Part shown: one piece after another, positions 31,485-41,902 of the stretch
How positions within the stretch are numbered: the stretch's first letter is position 1
Layout: every line of letters begins with the position of its first letter
Source: JANPJV01 sp031425695
GTDB taxonomy: Bacteria > Pseudomonadota > Gammaproteobacteria > Xanthomonadales > SZUA-5
Direction of reading: 5' to 3'
Assembly: GCA_031425695.1 (NCBI GenBank)
Contig: JANPJV010000188.1
Location: 1-46,912, forward strand
Length of the DNA stretch: 46,912 nucleotides
Notes under the pieces: model-generated
Database searches by the model: none
Told to the model about the DNA's origin: nothing
What the model saw: only the letters and a program-made list of their open reading frames with translations
Position numbers and translations under genes: made by a program

Positions 31485-32507
31485 ATGAAAGGTTCAAGAG
31501 TTCTGCTGCTGGGAATGCTGTTGACGAGCGCCGTGGCGAGCGCCACCCCCTGGCCGGCGTCCACCACCACGCCAGCGGCGACCGAACAATCATTGCCGAC
31601 GGTGAGCGCCGCCGAGCACAACCGTCGCGTCATCGCCGCGTTGCTCAAGTCGGATTTCGCTGAATTCCTCGCTGTCACCCAGGGTGAAGAATTTCTCAAG
31701 ACCGCGCTGTCCGATCACCGGGGCGCTGAAGCCGAAGCAGAGGAGCGTGCGCGCATCGCGAAGCAGGCGGTGCAGGGCGAAGTCGACGAGAACGAACGCC
31801 AATTCGCTCGCCTGTTCGTGGCTGACGGTATCGAAGAGGCCGTGGCCTACTGGTATCCGCTCTGGCAGAAAAAGCTGCCGCAGACGATGGCGGGGCTGCA
31901 GATGGGCATGGTTTCGATGGCGACTGCCATCGGCGAAGGCAAGGACATGACCCCGCTCGAGCGTTCGCAGCTGACCGAGCTGCACTGGGCAGTCAATGGG
32001 TGGATCTCGCGCACGGATTTTGCCGATCGCAGGAAGTTCGAAGCGGTCGTGCGCGAAGTGCATGCGCTGGCGCGGGCCAGCGGGGTCGCGCATTTCGCAT
32101 TGCTCGAGTTCACGCCTCCGCAGAAGCGCGTCGACCTGATGAACGAAGCCCTCGCGGCCGCCAAGCGCGTGGCGAATCTCTATGGCATCGATGTCGACGG
32201 CATCCTGAAGAGCGCGAATGTCGTCGAACTCAGCCGTGACGCCAACAGCTCGACCATTCGCACCACGGTCACGGTGCTCGGCGTCGAGCTCAGCCTCGAA
32301 GAGACCCTTCAATGGAAAAACGGGCGCTGGCTCGATGAGGGCGAATTCGCCATGGCCGAAGCAATGGAAGCCGCCGAGTCGGAGCACAGCCAGGCGGTCG
32401 AGGAGGCCGATGCTGGTTGGCCGCAGGATGAGATTCTCGCTGAGCCTGAAAGCGCGGAAGAACCCAACCTCGGCAAGATTGGCGGCTGCCGCGCGCCCGC
32501 TCAGTAA
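31485..32507 (+). CDS. Exported protein of unknown function
   Basis: I do not recognise a family. The 340-residue product starts with a signal peptide (MKGSRVLLLGMLLTSAVASA, cleavage near VASA-TP). After a Thr/Pro/Ala-rich stretch comes a helical region with heavy charge (EAEAEERARIAKQAVQGEVD), then GIEEAVAYWYPLWQKKLPQTMAGLQMGMVSM-like amphipathic helices, a central part that reads like a buried domain (VHALARASGVAHFALLEFTPPQKRVDLM), a beta-like segment (STIRTTVTVLGVELSLEETLQWKNGRW), and an acidic tail. A single Cys is near the C-terminus. It is probably periplasmic. The gap before it has a 9-bp hairpin; a GTGGGTC doublet follows it. Confidence 0.7.
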   Translation: MKGSRVLLLGMLLTSAVASATPWPASTTTPAATEQSLPTVSAAEHNRRVIAALLKSDFAEFLAVTQGEEFLKTALSDHRGAEAEAEERARIAKQAVQGEVDENERQFARLFVADGIEEAVAYWYPLWQKKLPQTMAGLQMGMVSMATAIGEGKDMTPLERSQLTELHWAVNGWISRTDFADRRKFEAVVREVHALARASGVAHFALLEFTPPQKRVDLMNEALAAAKRVANLYGIDVDGILKSANVVELSRDANSSTIRTTVTVLGVELSLEETLQWKNGRWLDEGEFAMAEAMEAAESEHSQAVEEADAGWPQDEILAEPESAEEPNLGKIGGCRAPAQ

Positions 32508-32532
32508 AGGGCTTTCACGGGAGTCGGCTATT

Positions 32533-32604
32533 GGTGGGTCTGCGCTATGCGCGGACGCTTTAACGCGTTCCTGAAAAGGCGTCCGCGCGCAGCAAAGGCC
32601 CACC
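32533..32604. repeat. GTGGGTC REP-like doublet, TGCGC subtype
   Basis: Left half GGTGGGTCTGCGCTATGCGC then GGACGC; right half GCGTCCGCGCGCAGCAAAGG then CCCACC. The right half has lost part of the outer stem match (AAAGG for AGA), so this is a slightly decayed copy. It lies downstream of the 31485 gene. Confidence 0.85.
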
Positions 32605-32711
32605 ACCAGCCGGCCTTTCGCCGGGGTGCTCGTCACGTCTCCGCTTGATCTGCGTCACTGTGTATTGGCGGGGTCCTTCGTATGGTCAACGACTATTCGA
32701 GGGAGAAACCC

Positions 32712-33722
32712 ATGAAATCTTTCGCCACCAAGCTACCTTGCCTGCTCGTTGGGAGCCTCCTCATCCTGGCTTCCGGTAACTCCGCCCTCGCCAACGAGGC
32801 ACAAAGCCAGGCAGAGCGAGGGCTGCGCAACGCGCAACTGCAGCTCGAACTCGCCAAGTCGGCCAATCCGCTGGCGCTGAAGGAAATCACACCGGGCTGC
32901 GTGGCAACGCCGCTGCCCACCGCAGTCACCGGTCCGAGCGTCAGCATGGATGTCGCCACCGGCGCCGGCCAGAGCGTAAGGGTCACCGCTTGGCGCGCGC
33001 TGTGCTCGGCCAACGATGGGCAGCTGCTGCTGACTTTTACCCCGCTCTCCGGTACGCCGTTCGTTTGCGGAAGCGAGCTCAAGATCCGCATCGGCGGGAT
33101 CGAGACCGACGATCTCTTTCTCGACATCAACCCCAATGACGGCGTCGGTACCAGCTTTTGCGGCAACTTGAGCACCACCACCACCTTCGTCCTGCATGAG
33201 TTCGACAACACCGTGGTGTTCGACGACGATTTCGCCTTCACCCTGGAATTCGAGAGCAATTTCGGACCCGATGGCTCGGTGCTGGTGCCGGCCTTCGACT
33301 CCACCCAGTACGGCACGCCGGTTGGCCTGTTGCCGATCACCGGCAAGCACAGCGGCAGCTACTACCTGCCGCTACGCAATGGCGAAGGCGTGCTCATCGA
33401 GATCGGCCGCCTGAATGCGCGCAAGGTCCTGTTCGTGACCTGGTACACCTACTACCTCGGCCAGCAGCGTTGGATTTTCGGCAGCGTCGATTTCAACGCG
33501 GGCGCCACCACCGCCACCGTCCCGATGTACATCAGCACCGGCGGCCAGTTCGGTGCGGCCTTCCAAACCAGCCAGGTGATGATCGCCCCGTGGGGCCAGG
33601 CCACCGTGAGCTTCCCCTCCTGCTCGTCGATGCGCTTCGAGTGGGCTGAAAACGGCGGCCAGACCGGCACCTACGTCTACGACCGCCTGCTCCAGGGGCT
33701 AGAGGGGATCAGCTGCCCGTGA
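32712..33722 (+). CDS. Exported protein of unknown function with a WYTYY-type C-terminal domain
   Basis: The 336-residue product has a signal peptide (MKSFATKLPCLLVGSLLILA, cleavage near ALA-NE) and GGGAG before the ATG at 32712. The first half has four or more Cys residues and a beta-rich pattern (VRVTAWRALCSANDGQLLLTF). The second half begins GKHSGSYYLPLRNGEGVLIEI and continues with VLFVTWYTYYLGQQRWIFGS. In my recollection this kind of tail (short Gly-Ser lead, GEG, then Trp-Tyr-Thr-Tyr and a later Trp) recurs in many exported xanthomonad proteins without a known role. No enzyme motif is seen. It is not clearly in an operon with its neighbours. Confidence 0.7.
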   Translation: MKSFATKLPCLLVGSLLILASGNSALANEAQSQAERGLRNAQLQLELAKSANPLALKEITPGCVATPLPTAVTGPSVSMDVATGAGQSVRVTAWRALCSANDGQLLLTFTPLSGTPFVCGSELKIRIGGIETDDLFLDINPNDGVGTSFCGNLSTTTTFVLHEFDNTVVFDDDFAFTLEFESNFGPDGSVLVPAFDSTQYGTPVGLLPITGKHSGSYYLPLRNGEGVLIEIGRLNARKVLFVTWYTYYLGQQRWIFGSVDFNAGATTATVPMYISTGGQFGAAFQTSQVMIAPWGQATVSFPSCSSMRFEWAENGGQTGTYVYDRLLQGLEGISCP

Positions 33723-33890
33723 CCGAACAGGTGCGGGCCACGGCGAGTGCTGCGCTCGTCCGCAGCCTCTCGAGCTGGCATCCGGTATCCGAAAGCGGCC
33801 GCGCAGGAGCGCGGCCCTCCCCTTAGCGGTCTATGCTCACCCGGCCGGCACCCCGTCGGCTGCTGCAGATTGCTGAGCTAGAACCCCGCC

Positions 33891-35108
33891 ATGCCCGCTT
33901 TTGAATACCAGGCCCTGGATGCCGCCGGGCGCACGCGCAAAGGCGTGCTGCAGGGCGACACACCCAAGGGCGTGCGCCAGAGCCTGCGTGACCAGGGGCT
34001 GATGCCGCTCGATGTGAGCGAGGTGCGCGAGCGCGCGCCGCGCAAGGAATTCAAGGACCTCTTCGGGCATGCGATCCCGGCGGCTGATCTTGCGATCCTG
34101 ACCCGGCAGTGGGCGACGCTGGTCCGCGCCGGGTTGCCACTCGACGAAGTCCTGGCCGCACTGGCCGAGCAGAGCGGCGACCCGCGTGCGCGGCGGCTGC
34201 TGGTGTCGGTCCGCGCCAAGCTCATGGAAGGCCGCACGCTGGCTGACAGCCTAGGTGAATTCCCCGACAGCTTCCCGGAGCTCTATCGTTCCGCGGTGGC
34301 GGCTGGCGAGCAGTCCGGCAAGCTCGACCGCGTGCTCGAGCGCCTGGCCGGCTTTCTCGAGGAACGTCGCGAGCTCAGCCAGCGCGTCGTCGCTGCCTTG
34401 ATCTATCCCGCGCTGCTGACCTTGGTGGCGCTTGCCATCGTGACCGGGCTCTTGGGTTACGTCGTGCCCCAGGTCGTCGGCGTGTTCGAGCAGCTGGGCC
34501 AGGAATTGCCGTGGCCGACGCGCGTCCTGCTGGCGCTGAGTGCGTTCGTCAATGTTGCCGGGCCATGGCTGCTGGTGGCGCTAATCGCGGCGGCGATCGC
34601 CTTTCGCTTCGGTCTGCGCAATCCCAGGTTCCGCAGCCGCTGGCATGCCGCGCTGATGCGCGTGCCGCTGATCGGTCAGTTGCTGCGCTCGCAGGACACC
34701 GCGCGCTTCGCGCGCACTTTGTCGATCGCGACCGCCGCATCCATGCCCTTGCTCGAAGCGCTGCGACTCGGCGCCGCTACGCTTACGCTGCTGCCGCTGC
34801 GGGAGGCCATCACGGCCGCCATTGCCCGCGTGCGCGAGGGCGGTTCGCTGAGCCGGGCCCTCGCGGAGAGCGGGCGTTTTCCACCGTTGCTGACGCGCCT
34901 CGTTGCCAGCGGTGAGAAGAGTGGCGAGCTCGAGCCGATGCTCGACCACGCCGCCGACCTCCAGGAAAAACAGGTCCAGGGTGCGCTCGGCGCCTTTATC
35001 GCCATTCTCGAGCCACTGCTCGTGGTCCTGATGGGCGCGCTCGTGCTGTTCATGGTCCTCGCCATCCTGCTGCCGATCTTCGAGCTGAATCGGATCATCG
35101 GGAAGTAG
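33891..35108 (+). CDS. Type II secretion / type IV pilus inner-membrane protein (GspF/PilC family)
   Basis: The 405-residue product has the two repeated T2SSF domains of the GspF/PilC family. The N-terminus MPAFEYQALDAAGRTRKGVL is typical, followed by a first domain (ILTRQWATLVRAGLPLDEVL, AAGEQSGKLDRVLERLAGFLEERREL), a membrane helix (LIYPALLTLVALAIVTGLLGYVV), another helix near 225-240, the second copy (RFARTLSIATAASMPLLEAL, VASGEKSGELEPML) and a C-terminal helix ending LLPIFELNRIIGK. These features are closer to GspF than PilC. It forms the inner-membrane platform of the secretion machine. No other gsp or pil gene is adjacent, which is unusual, as gspF is normally in an operon. Confidence 0.88.
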   Translation: MPAFEYQALDAAGRTRKGVLQGDTPKGVRQSLRDQGLMPLDVSEVRERAPRKEFKDLFGHAIPAADLAILTRQWATLVRAGLPLDEVLAALAEQSGDPRARRLLVSVRAKLMEGRTLADSLGEFPDSFPELYRSAVAAGEQSGKLDRVLERLAGFLEERRELSQRVVAALIYPALLTLVALAIVTGLLGYVVPQVVGVFEQLGQELPWPTRVLLALSAFVNVAGPWLLVALIAAAIAFRFGLRNPRFRSRWHAALMRVPLIGQLLRSQDTARFARTLSIATAASMPLLEALRLGAATLTLLPLREAITAAIARVREGGSLSRALAESGRFPPLLTRLVASGEKSGELEPMLDHAADLQEKQVQGALGAFIAILEPLLVVLMGALVLFMVLAILLPIFELNRIIGK

Positions 35109-35130
35109 CAGGTCGCGGGTGTTTGCTGGT

Positions 35131-35222
35131 GTGGGTCCGGACCTTGTCCGGACGCTCTCTGGCGGGTCGGAGAAGCGCTTTCCATCCGACCTCAAACGGG
35201 GCCGGACATGTTCCGGGGCCCA
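35131..35222. repeat. GTGGGTC REP-like doublet, CCGGAC subtype, long-loop copy
   Basis: The left half GTGGGTCCGGACCTTGTCCG is identical to the copies at 28426 and 29435. The right half (GGCCGGACATGTTCCGGGGC) is diverged, and the loop holds an extra pair GGTCGGA/TCCGACC. It follows gspF. Confidence 0.75.
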
Positions 35223-35248
35223 TGCAGAGCGAGCAAGGTTCGCCGCGG

Positions 35249-35312
35249 TGTCACGTAGCGCCCGAGGACCAGAGCGCTCGCACCTGCGACGCGCGGGCGC
35301 AACGTGACCTAC
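35249..35312. repeat. Inverted repeat downstream of the kinase gene
   Basis: GTCACGTAGCGCCCG pairs imperfectly with CGGGCGCAACGTGAC. The end AACGTGACCTAC resembles the outer stem of family D (AACATGACCTAC), so it may be a decayed relative. It lies between the convergent gspF and kinase genes and could work as a terminator. Confidence 0.5.
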
Positions 35313-35313
35313 G

Positions 35314-37689
<2,376 letters not shown>

Positions 37690-37765
37690 TCGCAACAATC
37701 TCCCGCAGAGAAGCTAAAGTACGTAGCCGGAATGCCCCGCAGATCAGTGCCAACACGGACCCGCG

Positions 37766-38347
37766 ATGACCGCTACCGATCCTGACGAAATCACGCAGCA
37801 GGTCGCCGCTGCCGCCGATGATCCGGCAGCGCGCGCGCAATTGCTCGACCGCGTCTATGCCGACCTGCTGAAGATCGCGCATGCGGAGCTGGCGCGCCAC
37901 CAGCGCGGCGACACGCTCAACACGCGCGCACTGGTCAACGAGGCCTACATCAAGCTGTTTGCCGGCGTGCAGGGCCACTACAGCAACCGCCAGCATTTCT
38001 TCGCCACCGCCGCGCGCGCCATGCGCCAGGTGGTGGTCGATTACGCGCGTGCCCGTCTCGCCGAATGTCGCGGCTCCGGCGCGGCCCATGTGTCGCTCGA
38101 TCACCTGGACGCGCAAGCACTGCCGATCGACTCCCAGGCCGAGCGCCTGGTCGCCATCGATGCGGCCTTGGACAAGCTCGCCGCGCTCGACCCGCGCCTG
38201 GCACAGGTCGTCGAGATGCGCTTCTTCGCCGGCATGGAGGTCGAAGAGCTTGCCGCGCTGCTGGAAGTCTCGGTCCCGACCATCGTCCGCGACACCCGCA
38301 CCGCGAAGGCCTTCCTGCAGAAGGAACTCGATCTGAACCTGGCGTAG
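37766..38347 (+). CDS. ECF-type RNA polymerase sigma factor (TIGR02999-like)
   Basis: The 193-residue product is a sigma factor of the extracytoplasmic-function class that is usually found beside a Ser/Thr kinase. Region 2 includes RVYADLLKIAHAELARH, TRALVNEAYIKLF and the -10 recognition part (NRQHFFATAARAMRQVVVDYAR); region 4 has DPRLAQVVEMRFFAGMEVEELAALL with a helix-turn-helix (VSVPTIVRDTRTAKAFLQKEL). There is no anti-sigma gene next to it; the divergent kinase at 35314 may play that part by phosphorylation. Both probably share a divergent promoter region of 76 bp, where I could not fix a motif. Confidence 0.92.
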   Translation: MTATDPDEITQQVAAAADDPAARAQLLDRVYADLLKIAHAELARHQRGDTLNTRALVNEAYIKLFAGVQGHYSNRQHFFATAARAMRQVVVDYARARLAECRGSGAAHVSLDHLDAQALPIDSQAERLVAIDAALDKLAALDPRLAQVVEMRFFAGMEVEELAALLEVSVPTIVRDTRTAKAFLQKELDLNLA

Positions 38348-38370
38348 AACGATGGGTGGTCGCGCCGAGC

Positions 38371-38461
38371 GAAGGTCATATTCACCGCGCAGCGGTCTAC
38401 TTGAACGCTCGCCGCACACGACAAAAAAGCTTCGGGTCCCCACGGGATCAGCATGACTACC
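38371..38461. repeat. GTAG-type REP doublet, family D, diverged copy 3
   Basis: The left half GAAGGTCATATTC, hairpin ACCGC-gca-GCGGT and CTACTTGAACG match family D with changes; the right end GCATGACTACC matches the outer stem weakly, and GTCCC-cac-GGGAT keeps a paired small hairpin. The total length, 91 bp, is the same as in the two intact copies. The inner right stem (CGTCAAGTAG) has decayed. Confidence 0.7.
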
Positions 38462-38589
38462 GCTCAAACGATGAGCAGGTGTCGCGCACTTCGGCGCACA
38501 GTGAAAGCGCTTGGGTCCGCGCGTGCGCGAACGCGACTCAGGGTAAGCCAACAACGCGACCCAGTTGGCCGCGCTGTTGGTGATTCGCG

Positions 38590-39951
38590 TTATTCGAATC
38601 CGTTCGCCATTATCAGGTCGGTGAGCTCGGTCGCGCTCGTGAACCGATACACCCGGCCGTTTGCTGCCCCGACATAAAGTGCACCGTCTTGGCTCTCCCC
38701 GAAGGTCAAGACGTTCGACGCCGCTAGAGCCCAGTGGTTGCTGCCGGTTGGCTGCGGTCCCCACACACCCGGCGAGGTTTCGGTCACGAACCAGATGCGC
38801 CTGCTGACGTAGTCAGCAAACATGTAGATCCCCACCAATCCGGGAATGGCGCCCCGGTAGCGGTAACCGCCAGTAATCGACTGGCCAATTCCGGACTGCG
38901 GGTAGCTCAGGATCGGAGGTGTGAGTACGTCGCCGGGCCGGCAAACTCCGCCAGGCATGCCGAGCCCTTCGCGGCAGTCCCAACCGAAATTGATAGCGCC
39001 CGTTACCGGACCCGCGGCACGAAAGCTGACCTCCTCGACCGCATTCTGTCCAACATCGCCAATAAACAAATCGCCAGTCACGCGATCGAAGCTGAAACGC
39101 CACGGATTGCGCAAACCATAATCGAGGACTTCGTCACAAGCCCCAGAAACGCCCGCAGCGCCCGCGAAAGGATTGCTTGTCGGGATCGCGTAGTTGGCCG
39201 AGCCGTCGCCATTATCTGCGCACAGCTCGTTGGGCAACGAAGCAGGGGTTGTTGCATCCACGTTGAGGCGCAGCATTTTTCCAAGCAGCGCGCGTGAGTC
39301 CGCGTTTCCTCCGCTTGCGGTAAAGGGCGTGTCTACCGGACAACTGGTGGTGGATTCATTGGGAACGAGGTCGGCTGGCGTAAGGGATTGAGCCCGATTG
39401 CAGGGATCATTGCCGCTGCCACCGTCGCCCATTCCGATGTACAAGAATCCGTCCGGGCCGAACAGAATATTCCCACCATTATGGTTGGCGAAGTCTTGGT
39501 CGACGCGAATGATTACCGTGCGCGTGCTGGTGTCAATGGCATTCGGATTGGCCGCCTGGGTTTGGTAGCGTGCGACGACCGTATCACCTTGTCCATCGGT
39601 ATAATTGACAAAGAAAAAGCGATTTGTGGCGAAATTTGGATGAAACGCGATTCCCAACAAGCCGCGTTCGCCGCCACTGGTGAAGCCCCCAGGTGGAACA
39701 TTCGAGGTTCCAATGAAAGTGAGGAATGGCGTCGCCAGATAGGTGCCGCCCTGAAAGACGCGGACGCTGCCGTTTTGTTCCCCAATAAAGAGCCTTCCGG
39801 ACCCGTCACCGGCATGCCGCACGGCCAGCGGGCTGTTGAGAGCCCCGCAACTTGGGCAGATGTCGGTCAATGCCAAATCCCCAGGTGGGGTTTGGGCGAA
39901 CGTCGGAATCGATGCACAGAGCGCAGCGAGCAGGACTGTAGAACGCAACAT
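38590..39951 (-). CDS. Exported PQQ-dependent sugar dehydrogenase-like protein
   Basis: The 453-residue product has a signal peptide (MLRSTVLLAALCASIPTFAQ) and a glucose/sorbosone dehydrogenase beta-propeller. Family blocks are GSGRLFIGEQNGSVRVFQ, GGERGLLGIAFHPNFATN, NHNGGNILFGPDGFLYIGMGD-like loop, LDYGLRNPWRFSFD, GDVGQNAVEEV and INFGWDCREG. This fold oxidises sugars with PQQ, but many members have unknown substrates. The C-terminus TDLIMANGFE shares its NGFE end with the FG-GAP protein at 13962. Base composition is visibly lower in G+C than the neighbours (for example 39440-39700), so it may be acquired. It sits between a doublet repeat and hemC. Confidence 0.87.
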   Translation of the reverse strand: MLRSTVLLAALCASIPTFAQTPPGDLALTDICPSCGALNSPLAVRHAGDGSGRLFIGEQNGSVRVFQGGTYLATPFLTFIGTSNVPPGGFTSGGERGLLGIAFHPNFATNRFFFVNYTDGQGDTVVARYQTQAANPNAIDTSTRTVIIRVDQDFANHNGGNILFGPDGFLYIGMGDGGSGNDPCNRAQSLTPADLVPNESTTSCPVDTPFTASGGNADSRALLGKMLRLNVDATTPASLPNELCADNGDGSANYAIPTSNPFAGAAGVSGACDEVLDYGLRNPWRFSFDRVTGDLFIGDVGQNAVEEVSFRAAGPVTGAINFGWDCREGLGMPGGVCRPGDVLTPPILSYPQSGIGQSITGGYRYRGAIPGLVGIYMFADYVSRRIWFVTETSPGVWGPQPTGSNHWALAASNVLTFGESQDGALYVGAANGRVYRFTSATELTDLIMANGFE

Positions 39952-40053
39952 TGGCAAACCTCGAATCAGCGACTTGACCAGGAGGATAGGTAAGCTTGGC
40001 GCGACGGGATGTGAATCAACGCGCGAAACGGAGACGTGCGGCCGCACGCTAGC

Positions 40054-40965
40054 TCAGGATCTGCCGATGAGGTCTTCGGCACCCCGATCCAGCAACTCCC
40101 GCGCGAGGCCGCGGCCGACGACCTCCGGCGCATTGAACGGTCCGAGCACTTCAGCCCGCAGCAGTTGCGCGCGCGCAATATCGCCTACCAAACCATAAAG
40201 CCGCATCGACTCACCCTCGCGCACCGCCAGCGCCGCAATCGAGACCTGACAGCTGCCTCCGAGTGCGCGATTCATCGCACGCTCGGCGGCGATGAGCTGG
40301 GCGCTTTCGGCGTGGTTGAGCGCCGCAACGACTTGGATGACCTCATGCGCGTAGCTGCGGGTCTCTATGCAGATCGCCCCTTGCGCTGCCGCCGGCAACC
40401 ACTCCGGCGCGGACAGTCGCGCACGGATGCGGGTACCGAAGCCGAGGCGCTTCAAGCCCGCTACGGCGAGGATGATCGCGGCATACTGGCCCGCATCGAG
40501 CTTGGCCAGGCGGGTGTTGACGTTGCCGCGCAGGTCGCGCACGACGAGATCCGGGCGGCACGCGAGCAACTGAGCGTGGCGGCGCAGGGACGATGTGCCA
40601 ACCACTGCGCCATGCGGCAGCGCGTCGATGCAGTCATAGTGATTGGAGACGAAGGCATCAGCCGAATCCTCGCGCTCGAGGATCGCCGCAATGGTGAACC
40701 CGGGCTCTGGCTCGACCGGCACGTCTTTCAGCGAATGCACCGCCAGGTCGGCCTCGCCGCGCTCGATCGCGAGCTCCAGCTCCTTGAGAAACAGCCCCTT
40801 GCCGCCGATGGCGGCGAGCGATCGATCCAGCACCTCGTCGCCACGCGTCGACAGCGGCACCAGGCTCACGGTGATCGCCGGCGACAACGCACGCAGGCGC
40901 TCGGCGACGTGCTCGGTCTGCCAGAGGGCGAGAGGAGATTTGCGGGTGGCGATGCGCAGGTGCAT
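40054..40965 (-). CDS. hemC: Porphobilinogen deaminase (hydroxymethylbilane synthase)
   Basis: HemC joins four porphobilinogen units into hydroxymethylbilane in heme synthesis. The 303-residue product has MHLRIATRKSPLALWQ at the start, STRGDEV, the catalytic Asp stretch ADLAVHSLKDVP (Asp81), VVGTSSLRR, LRGNVNTRL, and Cys239 in GGSCQVSIA, which carries the dipyrromethane cofactor. All key residues are present. In Pseudomonas and Xanthomonas it lies next to algR/algZ, as here; hemD is not in the window. A GTGGGTC doublet separates it from algR. Confidence 0.96.
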   Translation of the reverse strand: MHLRIATRKSPLALWQTEHVAERLRALSPAITVSLVPLSTRGDEVLDRSLAAIGGKGLFLKELELAIERGEADLAVHSLKDVPVEPEPGFTIAAILEREDSADAFVSNHYDCIDALPHGAVVGTSSLRRHAQLLACRPDLVVRDLRGNVNTRLAKLDAGQYAAIILAVAGLKRLGFGTRIRARLSAPEWLPAAAQGAICIETRSYAHEVIQVVAALNHAESAQLIAAERAMNRALGGSCQVSIAALAVREGESMRLYGLVGDIARAQLLRAEVLGPFNAPEVVGRGLARELLDRGAEDLIGRS

Positions 40966-41017
40966 GAGCGGGGACTATAGACAAGCGCTTGTCGTGGGTC
41001 TTGCGCTGTTCTTGCAC

Positions 41018-41093
41018 GTGGTGGGTCTGCGCTGTGCGCGGACGCTTTTGCATCATTGACCAGAAGCGTCTGCGCATAGCGCAGAACCACCAC
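41018..41093. repeat. GTGGGTC REP-like doublet, TGCGC subtype (algR-hemC gap)
   Basis: Left half GTGGTGGGTCTGCGCTGTGC then GCGGACGCTT; right half AAGCGTCTGCGCATAGCGC then AGAACCACCAC. Outer, small-hairpin and inner stems are all visible. It lies between algR and hemC, which are in the same direction. Confidence 0.88.
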
Positions 41094-41117
41094 CAGCCCA
41101 AGCCCCAAAAGCGGACC

Positions 41118-41855
41118 TCACAACATCCGCAACAACCTGCGCAACTGCGGCAAATTCCGGCGGCTGACTTCGAGCGCTTCGGCGCGGCCGCGGAGGCGGA
41201 CGATGGTCTCGCCATCGGGGTTCTTGCCGAGGCCGTCGATACGGTCGCGCGCGACCAGGCAATTGCGGTGTACGCGCACAAAACGGTCGCCGAACTCCTC
41301 TTCCAGCGAGACCAGCGAATCCTCGATCAGCACTTCGCCGCCGTCGTGGTGGACTTCGACGTATTTGGCGTCGGCGAGGAGGTAGGAGATGGCGCTGATC
41401 GAGACCAGCTTCATTTCGCCGCGCACGCGTGCGCAGATATGGGTGCGTTGGCGGGCCCCGGTGGTGGACGTGGAAACCTGCGAGAGCGGGGCCTCGCCAT
41501 TGAATCGGCGCACACGCTCGAGCGCGGCCAGCAGGCGTTCGCGGCGCACCGGCTTCAGCAGGTAGTCGACTGCCTCGGCCTCGAACGCGGCCAGCGCCTG
41601 GTCGTCATACGCCGTGCAGAACACGACGGCGGGTGGTTCGCGCAGGTGCGAAAGCCGACGCGCGACTTCCAGGCCGTCCATGCCGGGCATGCGGATGTCG
41701 AGCAGCACCAGGTCCGGGTCGAGTTTCTCGACGGCATTGAAGGTAGCGGCACCATCGCCCGCTTCGCCGATGACGCTGACCCCTTCGACGCCATTCAGCA
41801 GCGCGGCCAGGCGGCGGCGCGCGAGTGGTTCGTCGTCCACGATCAACACTTTCAT
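41118..41855 (-). CDS. algR: LytTR response regulator AlgR
   Basis: AlgR is a DNA-binding response regulator that acts with AlgZ. The 245-residue product has a receiver domain (about 1-118) with MKVLIVDDEP acidic pocket, the phosphorylated Asp in DLVLLDIRMPGMDG, and the Lys switch in LLKPVRR; a linker with STSTTGARQR; and a LytTR DNA-binding domain (about 145-245), including EVHHDGGEVLIEDSLVSLEEEFGDRFVRVHRNCLVA. The ATG at 41855 shares ATGA with the stop of a 16-codon frame that itself shares ATGA with the algZ stop. Adjacent algZ is its kinase; pilus and stress genes are the usual targets. Confidence 0.93.
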   Translation of the reverse strand: MKVLIVDDEPLARRRLAALLNGVEGVSVIGEAGDGAATFNAVEKLDPDLVLLDIRMPGMDGLEVARRLSHLREPPAVVFCTAYDDQALAAFEAEAVDYLLKPVRRERLLAALERVRRFNGEAPLSQVSTSTTGARQRTHICARVRGEMKLVSISAISYLLADAKYVEVHHDGGEVLIEDSLVSLEEEFGDRFVRVHRNCLVARDRIDGLGKNPDGETIVRLRGRAEALEVSRRNLPQLRRLLRML

Positions 41856-41902
41856 GGTTGGCTCCAATGCGCCAACAGTTGATCGACGACGAGCACGTTC
41901 AT
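41852..41902 (-). other. 16-codon frame joining algZ and algR, resembling an algR start
   Basis: The frame reads MNVLVVDQLLAHWSQP. Its ATG overlaps the algZ stop (ATGA at 41902-41899) and its TGA overlaps the algR ATG (ATGA at 41855-41852). The first seven residues resemble the AlgR start (MKVLIVD), and the DNA around both ATGs is alike (GAGCCCACCATGAACGTG against GAGCCAACCATGAAAGTG). It could be a relic of an older algR start, or a working coupling peptide. Confidence 0.6.

Noticed and set aside
33723..33890. Possible promoter or element before gspF
   Set aside because: No clear -35/-10 pair or palindrome; GC-rich spacer only.
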